Assembly: GCF_002999335.1 (NCBI RefSeq)
Contig: NW_020312535.1
Coordinates: forward strand, 124,001-188,000
Direction: 5' to 3'
Length of the DNA stretch: 64,000 nucleotides
From: Cyclospora cayetanensis
Taxonomy: Eukaryota > Apicomplexa > Conoidasida > Eucoccidiorida > Eimeriidae
The notes under the pieces were generated by a model, which worked only from the letters and a program-made list of their open reading frames with translations, was not told the DNA's origin and did no database searches. The translations under genes were made by a program, and so were the position numbers. Positions 25,552 through 38,575 of this stretch are shown here, one piece after another (position 1 is the stretch's first letter; each line of letters starts with the position of its first letter).

Positions 25552-28500
25552 ATGAACGGAAGTACCCAGGAGCAGCAGCAACGGCATTTGCTGCAAGTGC
25601 AGCAATCGCTACTGGAGAAGCTGCAAGAGCTAAACCAGCAACAGCAGCTGTTAGCCTCATCTTACTCAACGGGTAACCGTCAATACCTTTGCTCCTGTCC
25701 GCAAAGTTTTCAGGGTACAAACTGCAGCCGTAAACTCCCGTTCGCTTAGAAAGCCACCTCTAACCTCTAGTGTGGGGACTTCACGCATTATCCCTAGCTT
25801 TCCGTTTGGTTTGGGTTCAGCAACGCAACAGCCCATCTCCCTTCGTCGAGAGACTCCAAGCCCTGTTGCTTCGTATAGTTGGACGCTGCGGAGGCGCCCA
25901 CATAGCAAGCGCCCTTCGGGTACACCTCCATCCTGGGGCACAGTAAAAAGCAATTCAGCAGGAAACCCTTCTGCGGCGAGTTGGACGCCATCTCAAAGCT
26001 TCTCTCGCACTCTGGCCGGAGGAGACCTCTCGGCGGCCTCAAGGCTGCTAAGTAAGCTTTCACAGGAGCCTCCGAGGGGGGGCCCAAGCATCGAACTCCT
26101 ACCAAGCACCTTGCGCGGCAGCATTTCCGCTACCCCCTCAGCAGCAGAAGCAGCAGCGACAGAACCAGCAACAGCCGCACCGGAGTCAACGCCATTACAG
26201 TCAACAAGGAAGCGGCGTTACGTAGCTGCGGCAGTAGCTTCGGATGGCAGCGTTGCAGCAGCAGCAACAAAAGCCGGGGAGATCGTGGTCTTTTTCCTCC
26301 CTGAGAAACGGTATGCCACTTAAAGGGCTTCTTGGGGCCTCCAAATTTCATCACGGGCCCTTGGAATAGCCAGCGTATCTGTAAGAGTTAAAGAAGGCAT
26401 AAAAGCCTTTACGGTGGCTCAGCACAGGGCCCTGATGGCGCACCCTGATGGTACGATCTCTATTAAGGTAGTACAGACAAGAGAAGGTGTCCAATTCCAT
26501 CTAAGTTTTCATCTACGTATACAGAAGGACTTTGGCTTTAGGTTATGTGTGTAGGCCTCAACGCGTATGTGTTTTGGGCGAGCCAATAGCGTGCCTCTGC
26601 CTCTTGCCCCTTTCCCGAAAGCTGCACAAACAGCAGCATCTCGGACCACCTCAGTTGGACGCAACAGGTGACGGAAGTAAAGCTAGAAAAGCAAGCTGTC
26701 ATATGGTGCTGTGTGCTGTGAGGCATCAGCTCGTTGCCTCTCGATTGGGGGGCCAGATAATCTGGACAGACACCCGAACCCACAGTCGCGTGGTCTTACA
26801 GATCAAAGCCCTCAGCAGCAGAACGTAAATCCTGAATCTTCAACCCTCAAACCCACAAAACTCCTACCTACACTGTCGTATACGTGAATGTCCTGAGCAA
26901 CCAGCACCAGCTTTTCTGCTCTGCTCGATGCCCCAACAAGCTCATTTGCCTCCAAACTGTCCCCCCTATTGAGGTTTCTGCATGCAGCTTTGCATCTCTC
27001 TCTGCCGATAACGTTGCCCTCTGGTGTCTCCGCACTTTCCACCGCCTCCGAGTCTTCACGTCCAAGTATTCCCCCCCATTTAGGGCTTGCTGTCCCTTAT
27101 TGCCGGCCACATGGGCCCAACACGGGGTCTTTGGGGCTCCTCGTAGATCTTCGAGACACAGGCAGGCATGCAGTGGTACAAGGGCCCTTCGGGAGGCCAG
27201 TCGCTGCAGTTCAGCTGACTACAGCAGCTTTGAGGGGACCTTATCGAGAAGGACTCCTGAGAGCTTCCTTACGAATGGCCATGTACGTGTTCAGCGGCCC
27301 CAAACACCTTTTCAAACGGATTTACATGTCTCAAAGGTCGGGGCCCTCAACAGAACAGATAAGCCTCGGAGGCTAAAACGCTTGCTGCTGTTGCAGGCAG
27401 GCGGAGTCCTGACTGTTTGGAGAGAGCAGCAGCCACAGAAACAGGATATAGACCGGTCTGCCAGGGCTTCTGGGGGGGCCTCTGCTCAAAAACAAACGCA
27501 GCGGCACCAACACCGGCCATACAAGAGGGAGTGCTGTTTAGATGCAGCCGCTGCCTCAGTGCTTCACAGTGGAACTGCTGCTGCCCCGTCTTGCTACAGC
27601 TTTTCGCAGTACGGCTTCCACATATAACAGACCCTCATGCCGGGCTACTTGAGGCCACCATGAAGACTGAGGAACACCGACAGGGGCCCTTCAAGGGAAT
27701 ATGCCTAGTACACACGGGCAGTTGTGTGGTGCTTCTGAGGCTGGTGTGGATGCCCTGATGCTGCGCCCTTGTGCAACTAATGTTTCTGGGAAATACTTTC
27801 TGCCGGGACTGCTCTATTACTGGTTTTGCCTCCTGGGCTGCACTTGTGTGCGCTTGCAGTGTGTTAGTAGTGGGTGGCCTCTTGCTCGTAGGGGGCCTCT
27901 GTCGGCAGACTCACAAAGGGATCATCTGCTTCTTCTCTGTACCTCCGGGCGACCTTCAGCAAGCTCATAAGAGCCTTCCGCCCCCTCCCTTTCCGCCTCC
28001 ACTAGCACATCCCCAGAGCATAACACCCCGGGCCTTGCGGGGTCTCACTGAAGGCCTGCAACCCTCCAGCGTTCCGCGGAAGGACAAGTGCTAAGCGTTT
28101 GATACTTTTTATGCGCCCTTAGCCCTAAATGGTACATATGAACCTCTATGCGCTCACGTGCAGGAAAGGCTTGATCGATTTAAGGGTTTGTCAATGTTTG
28201 CTAATGCAGGGCGGCAGGCTCCCGATTCGAGATGCACACCGATGGATCTCCCTGGGGGCCCCCCGGAGACCCCTCGGATGGATGGCGGGATATGCAAGAG
28301 GCTTTTAGCAGCAGCAGCGTTGAGGAGGCCCGAACAGCAGCAGAAGTGAAAGCAGCAGCAGCAGCAGCAAAGCCACGCTTATGCTTTCTCGCGTGCTACT
28401 TAACGCAGTCTCCCGTTATTGGTCTCTTCTCCTTATCTGTCCCCAAGTGCTGTTTCTCGCAGCAACAGGAACAAGAGGAAGAAGCAGCAGCTCTTGGGCT

Positions 28501-30079
28501 TGTGCTTGAAGATGGAAGACTGCAAGTTTTAGGGTTCAGGGACCTCAACCTGCTGCTCGAGATTCAGCCGGAGGGGCGCGCTGTGCTGAATGCGGCAGCA
28601 GATAAGAAGGCTCAGTAAGGGAACAGCTCTGAGCCTTTTGGAGACCTCCTCGAGCTCTATACGCGCCACCCGTTGCCTTGCATGCTTTTTCCTCTAGAGG
28701 CATGCGGGGCTCCGTTGAGGCCCACTTCGGACTAAAGAAACACTGACAGCCTTGACAAGCTTCTCCGCAAGGAATAAACAGCCCCTTTAAACCAGAATAG
28801 AGACCCTCATAGTGTTGCTTGCTCAGACCTGTCATCCTCTAATGCATATCTTTGTGTGTGCAGGTGGCTAGTGGTGCTTTACTCAGATGGAGAGTTGGGC
28901 CTGTTGAGCTTCGCTGCTGCTGTCGCTGCCTGGCAGCAACAGCAGCTCAAACGAGCTGCCCAGGGGGTTCCCATGTCTCTCCTCTTTGCCCCCTTACAGA
29001 GAGTCTCCCCCCCCGACGCCCTTCCTAATCCACACGAGCTTTGCCTCATTCCTGCGAAATGCGCAAGTAGCCATGCCTGTTCACACGGGCAAGCTGCACC
29101 TGCTGCTGCTGCTTCGTGGACTACGCCGGCTGCAGCAGCACACTACCGCAGCAAGGCTTGTGCCTGCCCTGGTGATCAACATTACTGTACCGACAACAGT
29201 AGCAGCAGGGCCCCCGAAAGGAAGGCTTCCTCTCTCTCCCTGTCCTCAAGTCCATGCAGCAGCAGTACACTTAATAGTGCGGTGCGAAAGCCCCTCCATC
29301 GGAGTCGCACGCAGCACCCCTCCTTGTTTAGCAGGCGAGACCCTTACTCCTATCCGCGCAATGGAATTTCTATGTGGGAGTCTGAAAATTTCTCTAGATG
29401 CCGCTCACTGGAGACCTCGAGGTGTAGGAGCTTCCCTCTTGCAGCAGCAGCAAAACGTCCTGGCAGCCAAGAGAAGCAGCTCCTTCACCAGGGAGAAACC
29501 ACCGCTAGACTAGCCCGTTCAGCAGCGGTAAAGGCAGGACAACAACTAAAAGACGAGTGGAAGAACACGTGGAGGGCCCCCCACAGACCGCCAGGTGAAA
29601 ATATTTTCATAAAATCCCACAGTGGGAGCACCCAAGCAGCCAGGCGCTTCACAATCAGTACGCCAATGTCGAATTGGGAGCCCCTCAAGCGAAATCAGCG
29701 GGCTTCTGGTGGCACTGCCGCTGGAGGTAGTGCAGCGCGGGTGCCAGCAGCGCATCGACCGTTCCACAGAGCATCGACTGTGATTTGCAACAACATTGAC
29801 TCGGCAGCAGCAGCAAAGAGGCAGCAGTTAGAAGAGAAGACGCTAGCTGCCTGCCGGCGGGCCGCGAATAAGCTAGAGCGAAGGATGAAACGCCTCGAAA
29901 GAATCAGCGCACACCAGATCCCTGCTGCGAATACCGCTTCGGAGGCTGCTGCTACTTGTTGTACAGCGAGCGCACTGGCTGCAACGCTGCGTGCTTCACC
30001 GGCTCGAGGCTTTTCTCCACCTCAGTCGTCCTCTGAGCAGGCCCTAGAAACCCAGTCTAGTTGCGAATTTAAGCGCTAG
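25552..30079 (+). CDS. WD40-like repeat protein, multi-exon, identity unknown
   Basis: A Gln-rich start is followed by blade-like segments of a beta-propeller. Exons with matching phases are 25552-25672, 25728-26310, 26386-26467, 26655-26824 and 26898 to somewhere before 27625. Later exons are 28463-28614 and 28864-30079, which ends in TAG. Exons between about 27600 and 28460 were not resolved. Blade signatures include ASDGSVAAAATKAGEIVVFF, MAHPDGTISIK, LVASRLGGQIIWTDTR, SADNVALWCLRTFHRLRVF, GLVLEDGRLQVL and VVLYSDGELGLL. The C-terminal 400 residues are low-complexity, rich in Ser/Ala/Arg, with a basic helical stretch (RRAANKLERRMKRLERI). No orthologue was recognised. The gene converges on UBA1, leaving about 370 bp between their stops. 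Confidence 0.7.
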
Positions 30080-30445
30080 GGCTAAAGGCTCTACACGATT
30101 GTAAGCGCTGACTTGTTCGTTACTTGCAATACGCGCATAAGAACTGCTTAGGCCTTAATGGCGATGGCCCTGTATCACGTGTCGTTGTCATCACTACACG
30201 ATTATAGAGCAGCATAGGCTCCCATAAGGCTGTTTGATTGCAATGAGACAAAGTTGATTCATTGAATCACGGCAATCAAACCGAATCTACACGTGCGGTC
30301 CCACCTGCTGCCTTTTCAGTGTGGCCTGTCAGTGCTTGCTGCCGTGGGGCCTGCTGCTGCTGCAGCTTCGGGCACAGCTGCCGATGGTGGCACTGCTGCT
30401 ATGAGTGGTGCTCACGCTAAGGCTGCCTCCCTGCTTCTGGAGCAG
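30080..30445. terminator. Short shared 3' region between two converging genes
   Basis: About 370 bp separate the stop of the WD40-like gene from the stop of UBA1 on the other strand. Both polyadenylation sites should fall here or in the neighbouring gene; no signal could be assigned by eye. Confidence 0.4.
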
Positions 30446-33400
30446 CTAAGCTGTGGGCTGTCCAACATTCAGGAGGGCGATCGAAGGCAAGAGGATGTCA
30501 ACCGAGTCTTCTTTGCTGTGGCAGCTGCACTCCATCAAGACGGTTTGTGGAGGCGGCTTGTGCGTAATCTCCTCGATCAGCTGCAGCAAAGAGGCAGCAC
30601 GGTGAAAAGCAGCACCCACAGGAGCCGAGGGCCTCACAATGCTACCAGGCCTCGGTGGGACGGAGACTTTAAGGTTTGGTTGGCTGCTTGTGCGCATACA
30701 TACGTATCTACACGGAGCACAGAGTCGTAGGGGTGCAAGGATATACTACCGACACACGCAGACGACAATGCGTCTAGCTAATGGCTTGACTTGTGAGGCA
30801 TGCCGACAGGAGGGTCAGCGCAGCTCACTTCTGTCAGGGGCTTGTTGAGTCTGCCCTGTTTGTGTTGGGGGAGGAAGCCGTTGAAAAGGCAGAAATTGCC
30901 AAACGAGAGAATATCGACATTCACATCAAACTGCTCTTCGAGATAGTCCACCACATCCTTAAGGCGACAGTTTGCTGCGCAACACACGACGCGCACGCTC
31001 TGCAGCAAGCCACATGGTAATAGCGCTTCACGTATGGCAGTGCGCTGTTGCACATGAAGGCAACCCAGCAAGCCCCACTGGGCGAACAAGCGCAAGCCCG
31101 CAAGCTCTGGCTGGCTTCTCCAAGGAAGCTGACGCGAAGTAATACAGAACACGCTACCCACGCTCTCCCTTACGCAAGTCTATCTTTATTTTGTCCCAGC
31201 ATGTAAAGCCTTGAGGCTTGGCGCGAACAGGACCACCTGTGACGGGCTCATAGTCCTGCAGCGCAACACATACACACACACGCGCATGCACACGCGCATA
31301 CACATGCACTTGCACGCCTCCTTAGCTTGCGATTCTGGTGCGAAGCTGCGCTCGTCTGTTCTGCGCTCGTCGCGACGGTCTCGCGGAGAGGCACGATCGC
31401 GCCGAGAGCCTTTCAGCCTGCGGCTAGGCCAGGAAGGCGGAAACGACAGGGGGGAGGGGGAATCTGCATTTGCCTTGTCGACACTCTTGAGAGGGGGCAT
31501 GGGCTCGCTGAACAGCCACAAGGGGAGCGCCAAGTTGATGAAGGCGTTCTTGTAATCCTCCAGCTTCCTTCCTTCACGAGACAAGACCTTGATGGCCTCT
31601 AGGCACACTAAGCCAGTGATCATCGCGGTTGTCGTTGCGATGGCTGGTATGATCCGGCCCGCAATCAGCTTAGTCTTGTGTTTATCGCAGCCCTCGATGG
31701 AGTAGTTGGCAGCTCGCAGCATCGCCGCTGCATGCACAAAGGCAACGTGGAAGTTGTCTTCCACGTCCTTCTCGAAGGAAACAGGAACAAACACCAACGA
31801 CGAAGTGCCTTCTGAAAAAAGACCAGCACAAACACGTCATACCGCACAGCAGCAAAACAAGTTACGCACGCGGCCCCTTCCTTCTTATCTCCCTAAACTC
31901 CTTCCTTCTTATTCCCCCTTTCTTCTATCCTGCCTGCCTTCCTTCCTTCCCCTCCCCCTTCCTTTCCCCCTTCCTGTGCGAATAGCATGCAGCCGTCCGT
32001 GTAGCGCCGCAGCCCGCCGTACTGATGTTCAGCAGCTTCTGCTTGATGTCGCACAGTCTTGCGGTCTCATCTTCTAAATTCTGATCGACTTCTGCCTGCA
32101 GCGTGCCTAGCATGGGCTGCTGCTCATTCCCAGCACCGCTGCTGCTGCTGGTATCCGCCTGCTGCTCCTCAGCGTCATCCAAGACGATTTGCACCTTCCT
32201 TTGTTCGAACTCCGGGATAGGCACCTCGGCAGCCAAAGCCCTCACCTTCTCGACGTCCCTTTCTTGAGGCAGTCCCTGAAGCAAGGCATATATATATAAT
32301 ATACATATTATACATATACACACACGCAGTAAACTATCCAGAAAACAGCTGCAACAAAACACAGATCTTTACGCGCTTGTAATAGTGCTAGGCGACAGCT
32401 GGTCCTTCCTTTCGGCTGTGGCGACCACATTGGAAGCCGCCTCGGTAGTTCAAGAAGGGCGCCAGGCATTTAGGTATGTACTAGTATGTGCACATACATG
32501 CATATATAGAGAGAGGCCTATATATGTATATATGTATACGCAGACAAGTGTATATATATAAATATGGGTATATGTGTGCATGTGCTAGCATAGGCGTGGA
32601 GGGGGCAAGCAGTGGATGCTGCTCCGTGGTGGGCTGTGTTAACATACGAAGGCATTGGCAAAGAGGTTTGCAGCTGCCACAATGAACTGAATATGGAGTT
32701 CGTCCTGTGGGTTGAACTCGATAGCCTTGGGGGGTCTCTTGGGGGCGGACCAGAAGAGGGCCCCTGTGCTGATTCTGTGATCAAGCGGGAAGGCGGCGAG
32801 AAGCTGCAGAATTTGCACTCTGAAAAGCTCGTTGAAGAGGAGGACGGATCGCTTTACGCAGTCTGCGAAGGAAGGCGCTGAAGGAGGCATGGAGGTGATG
32901 CCATAGGTGGATACGCTCTCTAGGACCTGCTCGAGTCGCTGCAGCTGCTGGCTCTGTCCGCCTTCTGCGTAAATATATACATGCAAGTAGTGCACACGCA
33001 CATCGGGGAAAACGAGGCACGATGAATACGAGGCAGCAAAGAGGTAGACAGGGTGCAGAAGCCGTGCAGAGGTGGCCAGGGGGGCAGGCGACAGCACAGC
33101 ACTCAAATGCAAGGCTTGATGGCATGCCGCAGGGGGGTTTGTTCGCTGGCTTCGATTCTCGGGGGGAGGGTATTGCACCACGTCAAGGGAGGCACACGTG
33201 TTTTGACGGGATCGCGTCTCTCTAGGGATGCGCCTTTCGTGCATGCAAAGGTAGCATAGCGGGGGGAGGGGGGGAAAGCAACTACGACGGAGGCTGCAAG
33301 TCGAACTGCTGTGTGTAAGCACCCGAAAGGACTGTCTCGATGAACGCCGTTGGATCAGCGGCAAACTGACGGGCTTCTGAGATCTTGTCGGTGAAGATGC

Positions 33401-36400
33401 CTTGAAAGGCATCTCGACTCCATTCTGCGGAGCAAACCGAAGAGGGATGCCGCGTCAAACGCGCACTTAGGGTGAGCGGCAGAGAGCTGCTGGAGAGACG
33501 TGCAGCCGAAGGGGAAGCTTCAACACTCAACCGTGAGAGCTGTCGAGAGAAGAACGAGCAAGCCAGTGATGAGTACTACGCACCAATAGTGTGTTCAACG
33601 GTGTGCGGGAAGTGCCTCAGGGTGCACAGGGGGATCGACTCCTCCGGCGGATCGATTGAGTCTGAATAGCACTGAGTGAGATGGGGAACCACCACCTGCA
33701 CTTGCGTGACGCAGACGCATGCCAACACAAGGAGAGTCAGCGACGCTTAATACACGCACGCAGTCATACAAACACATACATACACATCTATACATGCACA
33801 TACATAGACATATATACAGACATTTACACACATACAACTTCACATATATATATATATATATATTCATAGATACACATATGTATATATATATATATATATA
33901 TATGAATATGCACATATACACGAACACGTATAGACACATGCAAACACACACATACACACATATATATATGTATGTATGTATATCTACACAAACGGGATGC
34001 CCTTAGAGGCAGGCAGAGTTTCGACGAAGGGGCTAAATGCGGTGAGCCTCCCTGGAACGACACCTTTCGGAAGGCGCGTTGGTTGTAGGAGGCATACGGA
34101 CTGCCGCCGAAGGGCGACTCAACGTAGAGGGGAGTTCATGACGCAAACGGCGTCGAGGAAGAACATACAGACGTGACAGCGGTGACAAGAGCATGGAGGG
34201 GCCAGCCACCTTCCTGCCAAAAGCTGCCTACCTGGACGTTCGCCTTCGTTCCCAGCGTGCCGCTTTCCAAGAGGGGTTTGGTGAAGACCACGCAGCGGCT
34301 GTCGACGTACTGCCGTGCCTACGCATACCATTCGCACGCTGTCAGCGCAGAGCAGCGACGTGCAGCCTCCCCTCCTCTGTGCAACGCAGAAGGACTGGCA
34401 CCATTCAGCGTCGGAAGAGGACGGCTCCCCGGCTGCAGGCGAAGAAGCCCTCAAAGTCATTCCAACCGCCCACTCCACCCCCACACGTGTGCAGGCAGGT
34501 GTGTTCAGACACTCGTACACGAACACACCTGAATGTTGTCGAGGGCATTAATCATGAGGTCTTGCCGCATCCAGAAGGATTCCGTGAAAGTAACGCCTTC
34601 AGTCTCTGGACCGACGCGGGCTTCGAGGGCTTCAACCTGCGCAGACACCGGAAGAAAGCGCAGACGCAAGAGCTTCCGACGCTTCTATTGCGTTGTGTTG
34701 GGCGCCTTCCATGAGAAAAGAGGGCCAGTGGCAACGGGGACTGGCAGTTAGCCTCGAGCACGAAAAAAAAGGCACCACCCAGAAGGAGGGCAGCGGTGAT
34801 CCATTGCGGAGGACGAGGCCGAAGAAGGCTGTCTGTCTAGCTGACTGTCTCTGTCTGTCTGTCTGTCTAGCTGACTGTCTCTGTCTATCTCTGTCTGTCT
34901 GTCTCTGTCTGTCTGTCTGTCTGTCTGCCTCTGGCTGTCTGCCTCTGTCTGTCTGTCTGCCTCTGTCTGTCTGACTGTCTCTGTCTATCCCTGTCTGTCT
35001 TCGTCTGTCTATCTCTGTCTGTCTGTCTCTGTCTATCTCTGTCTGTCTGTCTGTCTCTGTCTATCTCTGTCTGTCTATCTCTGTCTATCTCCTCTGTCTG
35101 TCTGTCTGTCTCTGTCTATCTCTGTGTGTCTGTCTCTGTCTATCCCTGTCTGTCTTCGTCTGTCTATGTCTGTCTGTGTCTGTCTGTCTCTGTCTATCCC
35201 TGTCTGTCTTCGTCTGTCTATTCCTGTCTGTCCTCGTCTGTCTATCTCTGTGTATCCCTGTCTGTCTTCGTCTGTCTATCCCTGTCTGTCTGTCTGTCTC
35301 TGTCTGTCTGTCTATCTCTGTCCGTCTATCTATCTCTGTCCGTCTGTCTGCCTATCTCTGTCCGTCTGTTTGTCTGTGTCTGTCTGCCTGCCTGTTGCAG
35401 ACATCAACCGGCAGCGACAAATACGCCGACACCCCACAAGAGGGCGCAATCCACGGAGCTGTAGGCCGTGAGGAGGGGGCTTACCTTGAGCTTCGGATTC
35501 ATAGCAAGCGCTGCAGCAGCGGCAGTGGTGCTCTTACTCTGTCCTACGTGTTCTCGCCTGAAGAGAAACTGCCTGTTGAGGTTTGAGACTTCGATTCGAT
35601 CCATGTCAGTGATCGTCAAGGCACCCCCTTCGCCACAGGCAACCCCCATCAGTGCCATGCCCTTGAGCAGCTCGCATCCCAAGGCTCCAGCGCCGACGAT
35701 GAAGACTTTTGCTGCTGACAGCACAGCCTGGAAGGTCTCCCCCCAGAGGCCGACTTGGTCGGCAGACGGCCAGTCTAGGAGAGACGCGTAGCCTGCTGCC
35801 TCGTCTTGCATGCTGCGCAGCAGCCGCTGTTGTTGTTGCTGCTGCTGCTGCTGCAAGAGGGCCTTGAACTCGGGTGTCAAAAGGCACTCGAGCGCGTCCA
35901 CGTACAGAAAGCCCTTCAGAGGCATGTACTTTCCGGTGAGCTTGACGACTTCTTGAGCAATGACGCCGCCAATGAAGGAAGCGATGGGCGAGAGGCAACA
36001 CGGAGAGAAGCGCACAACATGGTCCAAGACAGTCTGATCCAAGGCGTCCACCGAGACCACGCCGTCTTCCCGCCCCTCCCTCTCCTTGCACTGCGCGAGA
36101 AGCTGCTGTGCAATTTTCGACGCGCGTGAGACGCAGCCATCCGCCTCCGCCTTCGCAGCCGCAGCAGCAGCAGGATCGCGCGCCGCTGCCGTCTCAGAAT
36201 ACAGGACGGGATGAGGGACTGACTGGCCTTGCCGCTCGTCGAGCAGGGAAAGGAGTGCCATGAACGCAAAGTGCAGTTGGGGGGGCCTCCCGAATTTGCC
36301 CAAGTCCGCAACGACCATCATGCTTTCTCCCTGCGCTACTGGATGCAGGACGCACTCTTCCCAGCTCCGGAAAGCTATGTCTTTGGGAGCCTTAACCTGC

Positions 36401-38575
36401 TTCACGATGCCCCCACCCGAGTACGCTCCATATCCCCGCGTGTCGCCTATCAGGAAGGCATGACGCCCGTGAAGCTTGATTTTCTGAGGGGGGGCCGCGT
36501 TGATCTCCGTCATGCCCTCAACTTCCCTAAAGGCCACCAAATCACCGTCTTCGAAGGGCAGAGGCTTTTCCGTGTGCAGATGGACGGCGGCGTTTTCCTC
36601 TTGCGTAATCGTCGCCACGAGCGCCTCCTTCGGCTCCTCCCCATTCGTGTCTAGCACTCTGAAGCTCGGACCAAAGTCCGTAAAGACGAGCAGCGACAGA
36701 CCCGCAGAGAGCCCGCAAACAAACCCCAAAGGCGGCGACAACGCGCGGCAAAGTGCGTTCAGGCGCTGAATAGAGGCTCCCGTGCCCTCGCAAACCACCA
36801 GCGCATCGTACCGACGCAAAGTCGCCTGCAAAGCGAGCATACAGACAGACACACACATACACACACATATACACACACATACACACAGAAATACAAGTGC
36901 GCGCAGAGACAGACAGAGACACGCACTTGCAGAGAAAAAAATTCTGCGCTCGCAAGGCAGGAGCCAGCAGTGCAGACCCTTCCTGCTGCAGGCAGGCGTC
37001 TCTCCGAGATAGCAGGGAGTTGCCCTGTCTGATACGGCGGAGGGAGGCAGTGGTTCCCCAAAAAAGAGGCAACCGGGATTTAGTGAGAAAGCCCCAAGGG
37101 GGCAGCGCAGAGGCTTTTTTTTCAAGAAGTCTTAAGCCTCTGCTAGCATGTGTTGGCAGGCAGAAAAGGCCGTGGCCTATAGCCGGGGGCAAGGCCTTAA
37201 GGGGCCAAAGGATCGGCAAGGCACCTCGGTTAGTTCCTGCTCTCTTTCTTCTTGCACGTGGACGTATTGATTGAGGGCAGTAAGGTACGCGAGGCTTGCT
37301 GCAGCCCGCGTTTGCCCGGCAGCCACTGCAGAGGTTCCCAGAGAGAAAACGCTCCCTGCGAGGCATGCACCCAAGAGAAGCCGCAAAGGAGGATGCACGG
37401 GGGAGAGACAGGTCGCCGTCAGCAGAGTCCCCACCCACAAAAGACACCCAATATCAAAGGCCTTCAAGAAAGAGGGCGTTCACACAAAAGAGGGAGACTT
37501 TTACACTACCCCTCTGCCGAACCGAAGCTTCTAAACGACAGATATACGCACCTAGATCTCTGCCTCTGCAAGGCCGTGGATCGTGAAGCCCCACGGCACG
37601 GGGTCCTGCCAGAATAATGTTTTTTGCTGCAGCCAAGACACCCACACAGGTGGCAGCTGCAACACGGCTAGTTAGTGAGCTACCCCGCTGGCGAGCTAAC
37701 TAGCTGCCCAGAGGCCAGGGGAGGCCCATGCATCGCGAGCCAGCAGCCGCATATCAAGCTCGGTGCATGCGGTGGGGTGTGCGCATGCAGAAGGCGGAGC
37801 AATGAGGGATACAAGGCTGCTCGCACTCATGACCGCGCTGGCCACTTCGGCTTAGCTAGCCGGCAGGCAGAGGTCCCCTCGCTCCAGTTCTAGAGAGACG
37901 TAGGATGAAACGGGCTGCTCAAGGCAGATTGTGAGCGAGTGGAGACAGGAAGGAGGGTGTCGCGACGAGGGGCAATGGGGAGTGCAGCCAGTCGGCAACG
38001 GCCGGAAGAAGGCGCCGCCACACGCATGCAGCCCCAAAACAAGCGGGCAGTGCACGGAGCTGCGAGGAGAGGGAGGGCTCTAAAAAGGGGAGGGACGGTA
38101 GCAGAGACGCATGGCGGAGGAGGGGGCAGTTGTGCATCCCCTCGAAGCCATGGCATGGACCCTTTTTAGTGTACATGCAAACAAAGTACGAACAATAGCG
38201 CATATGGGAAGAAGGAAAGCAAGGAAGGATGCAGAGAGTCAGAGAAGCAGGCCCCCAAGGGAGGGGGCACTTCTGAGGCACCAACGGGGAGAGGGGGGCG
38301 CCTATATATATTTATCAATTTTGCTTATCGTGAGAAACAACGAGTTATGCGGTCGTCATAGCGAGTTGCACTTCTCGGCATGCCAGGATCCATGCAGCGA
38401 GGTGCTGGGGCAGTCGCCTACCGCATTCAACGCCCTGTCCATTGAGTCCAGTAATCAGTACACGCAATTGCATGAGCTTCCCCATAGCTTCCATCCCGAA
38501 GGCTCCAATTTGCCTGCTGTAGAGATCCGTGTCGATCTGCGGCAGTGCCCCGTCGCCTCTCGCGCCCTCCGCCAT
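30446..38575 (-). CDS. UBA1: Ubiquitin-activating enzyme E1 (14 exons, 1126 aa)
   Basis: E1 adenylates ubiquitin and passes it to E2 enzymes through a cysteine thioester. Exons (high to low) are 38575-38422, 37626-37552, 37355-37225, 36825-35485, 34636-34529, 34318-34232, 33695-33584, 33424-33323, 32964-32648, 32275-32023, 31811-31474, 31255-31174, 30974-30829 and 30580-30446; phases close over 3381 nt. Motifs include DLYSRQ at the N-terminus, the nucleotide-binding [11 protein letters not shown] (about 498-508), [25 protein letters not shown], the catalytic [10 protein letters not shown] with Cys656, [19 protein letters not shown], and a C-terminal ubiquitin-fold domain across the last exons. 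A nine-Gln run lies at about residues 445-453. Intron 11 appears to be GC-AG (AAG|gcaaat). Intron 4 is filled by a CTGT repeat. The size fits the family (about 1050-1100). Confidence 0.96.
33758..33975. repeat. TA/CA-rich microsatellite in UBA1 intron 6
   Basis: Interrupted (TA)n and (CATA)n tracts, including two pure TA runs near 33844-33862 and 33880-33902. They lie wholly inside the intron between UBA1 exons 6 and 7. Confidence 0.85.
34829..35397. repeat. CTGT tetranucleotide array in UBA1 intron 4
   Basis: About 570 bp of imperfect CTGT/CTCTGT units fill most of the 848-nt intron between UBA1 exons 4 and 5. The array keeps all three plus-strand frames open, so the long Cys/Leu/Ser ORFs there are artefacts. 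Higher-order units of about 30-60 bp are visible near 35140-35290. Confidence 0.92.

Noticed and set aside
25673..25749. EGF-like Cys pattern after the Gln-rich start (CSCPQ...GTNC)
   Set aside because: It arises only by reading through a probable 55-nt intron and ends at a stop; splicing joins smoothly to the long downstream exon.
30293..30730. 145-codon plus-strand frame
   Set aside because: It lies antisense to the last UBA1 exon, whose protein similarity and splice phase are clear.
33990..34065. Pseudo-exon resembling UBA1 exon 7 (VVPGRLT...KGIPF) inside intron 6
   Set aside because: It lacks the catalytic Cys, has the wrong exit phase, and the true exon at 33695-33584 matches far better; probably chance.
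35124..35586. Three overlapping Cys/Leu/Ser-rich frames of 112-136 codons
   Set aside because: They are translations of the CTGT array in a UBA1 intron.
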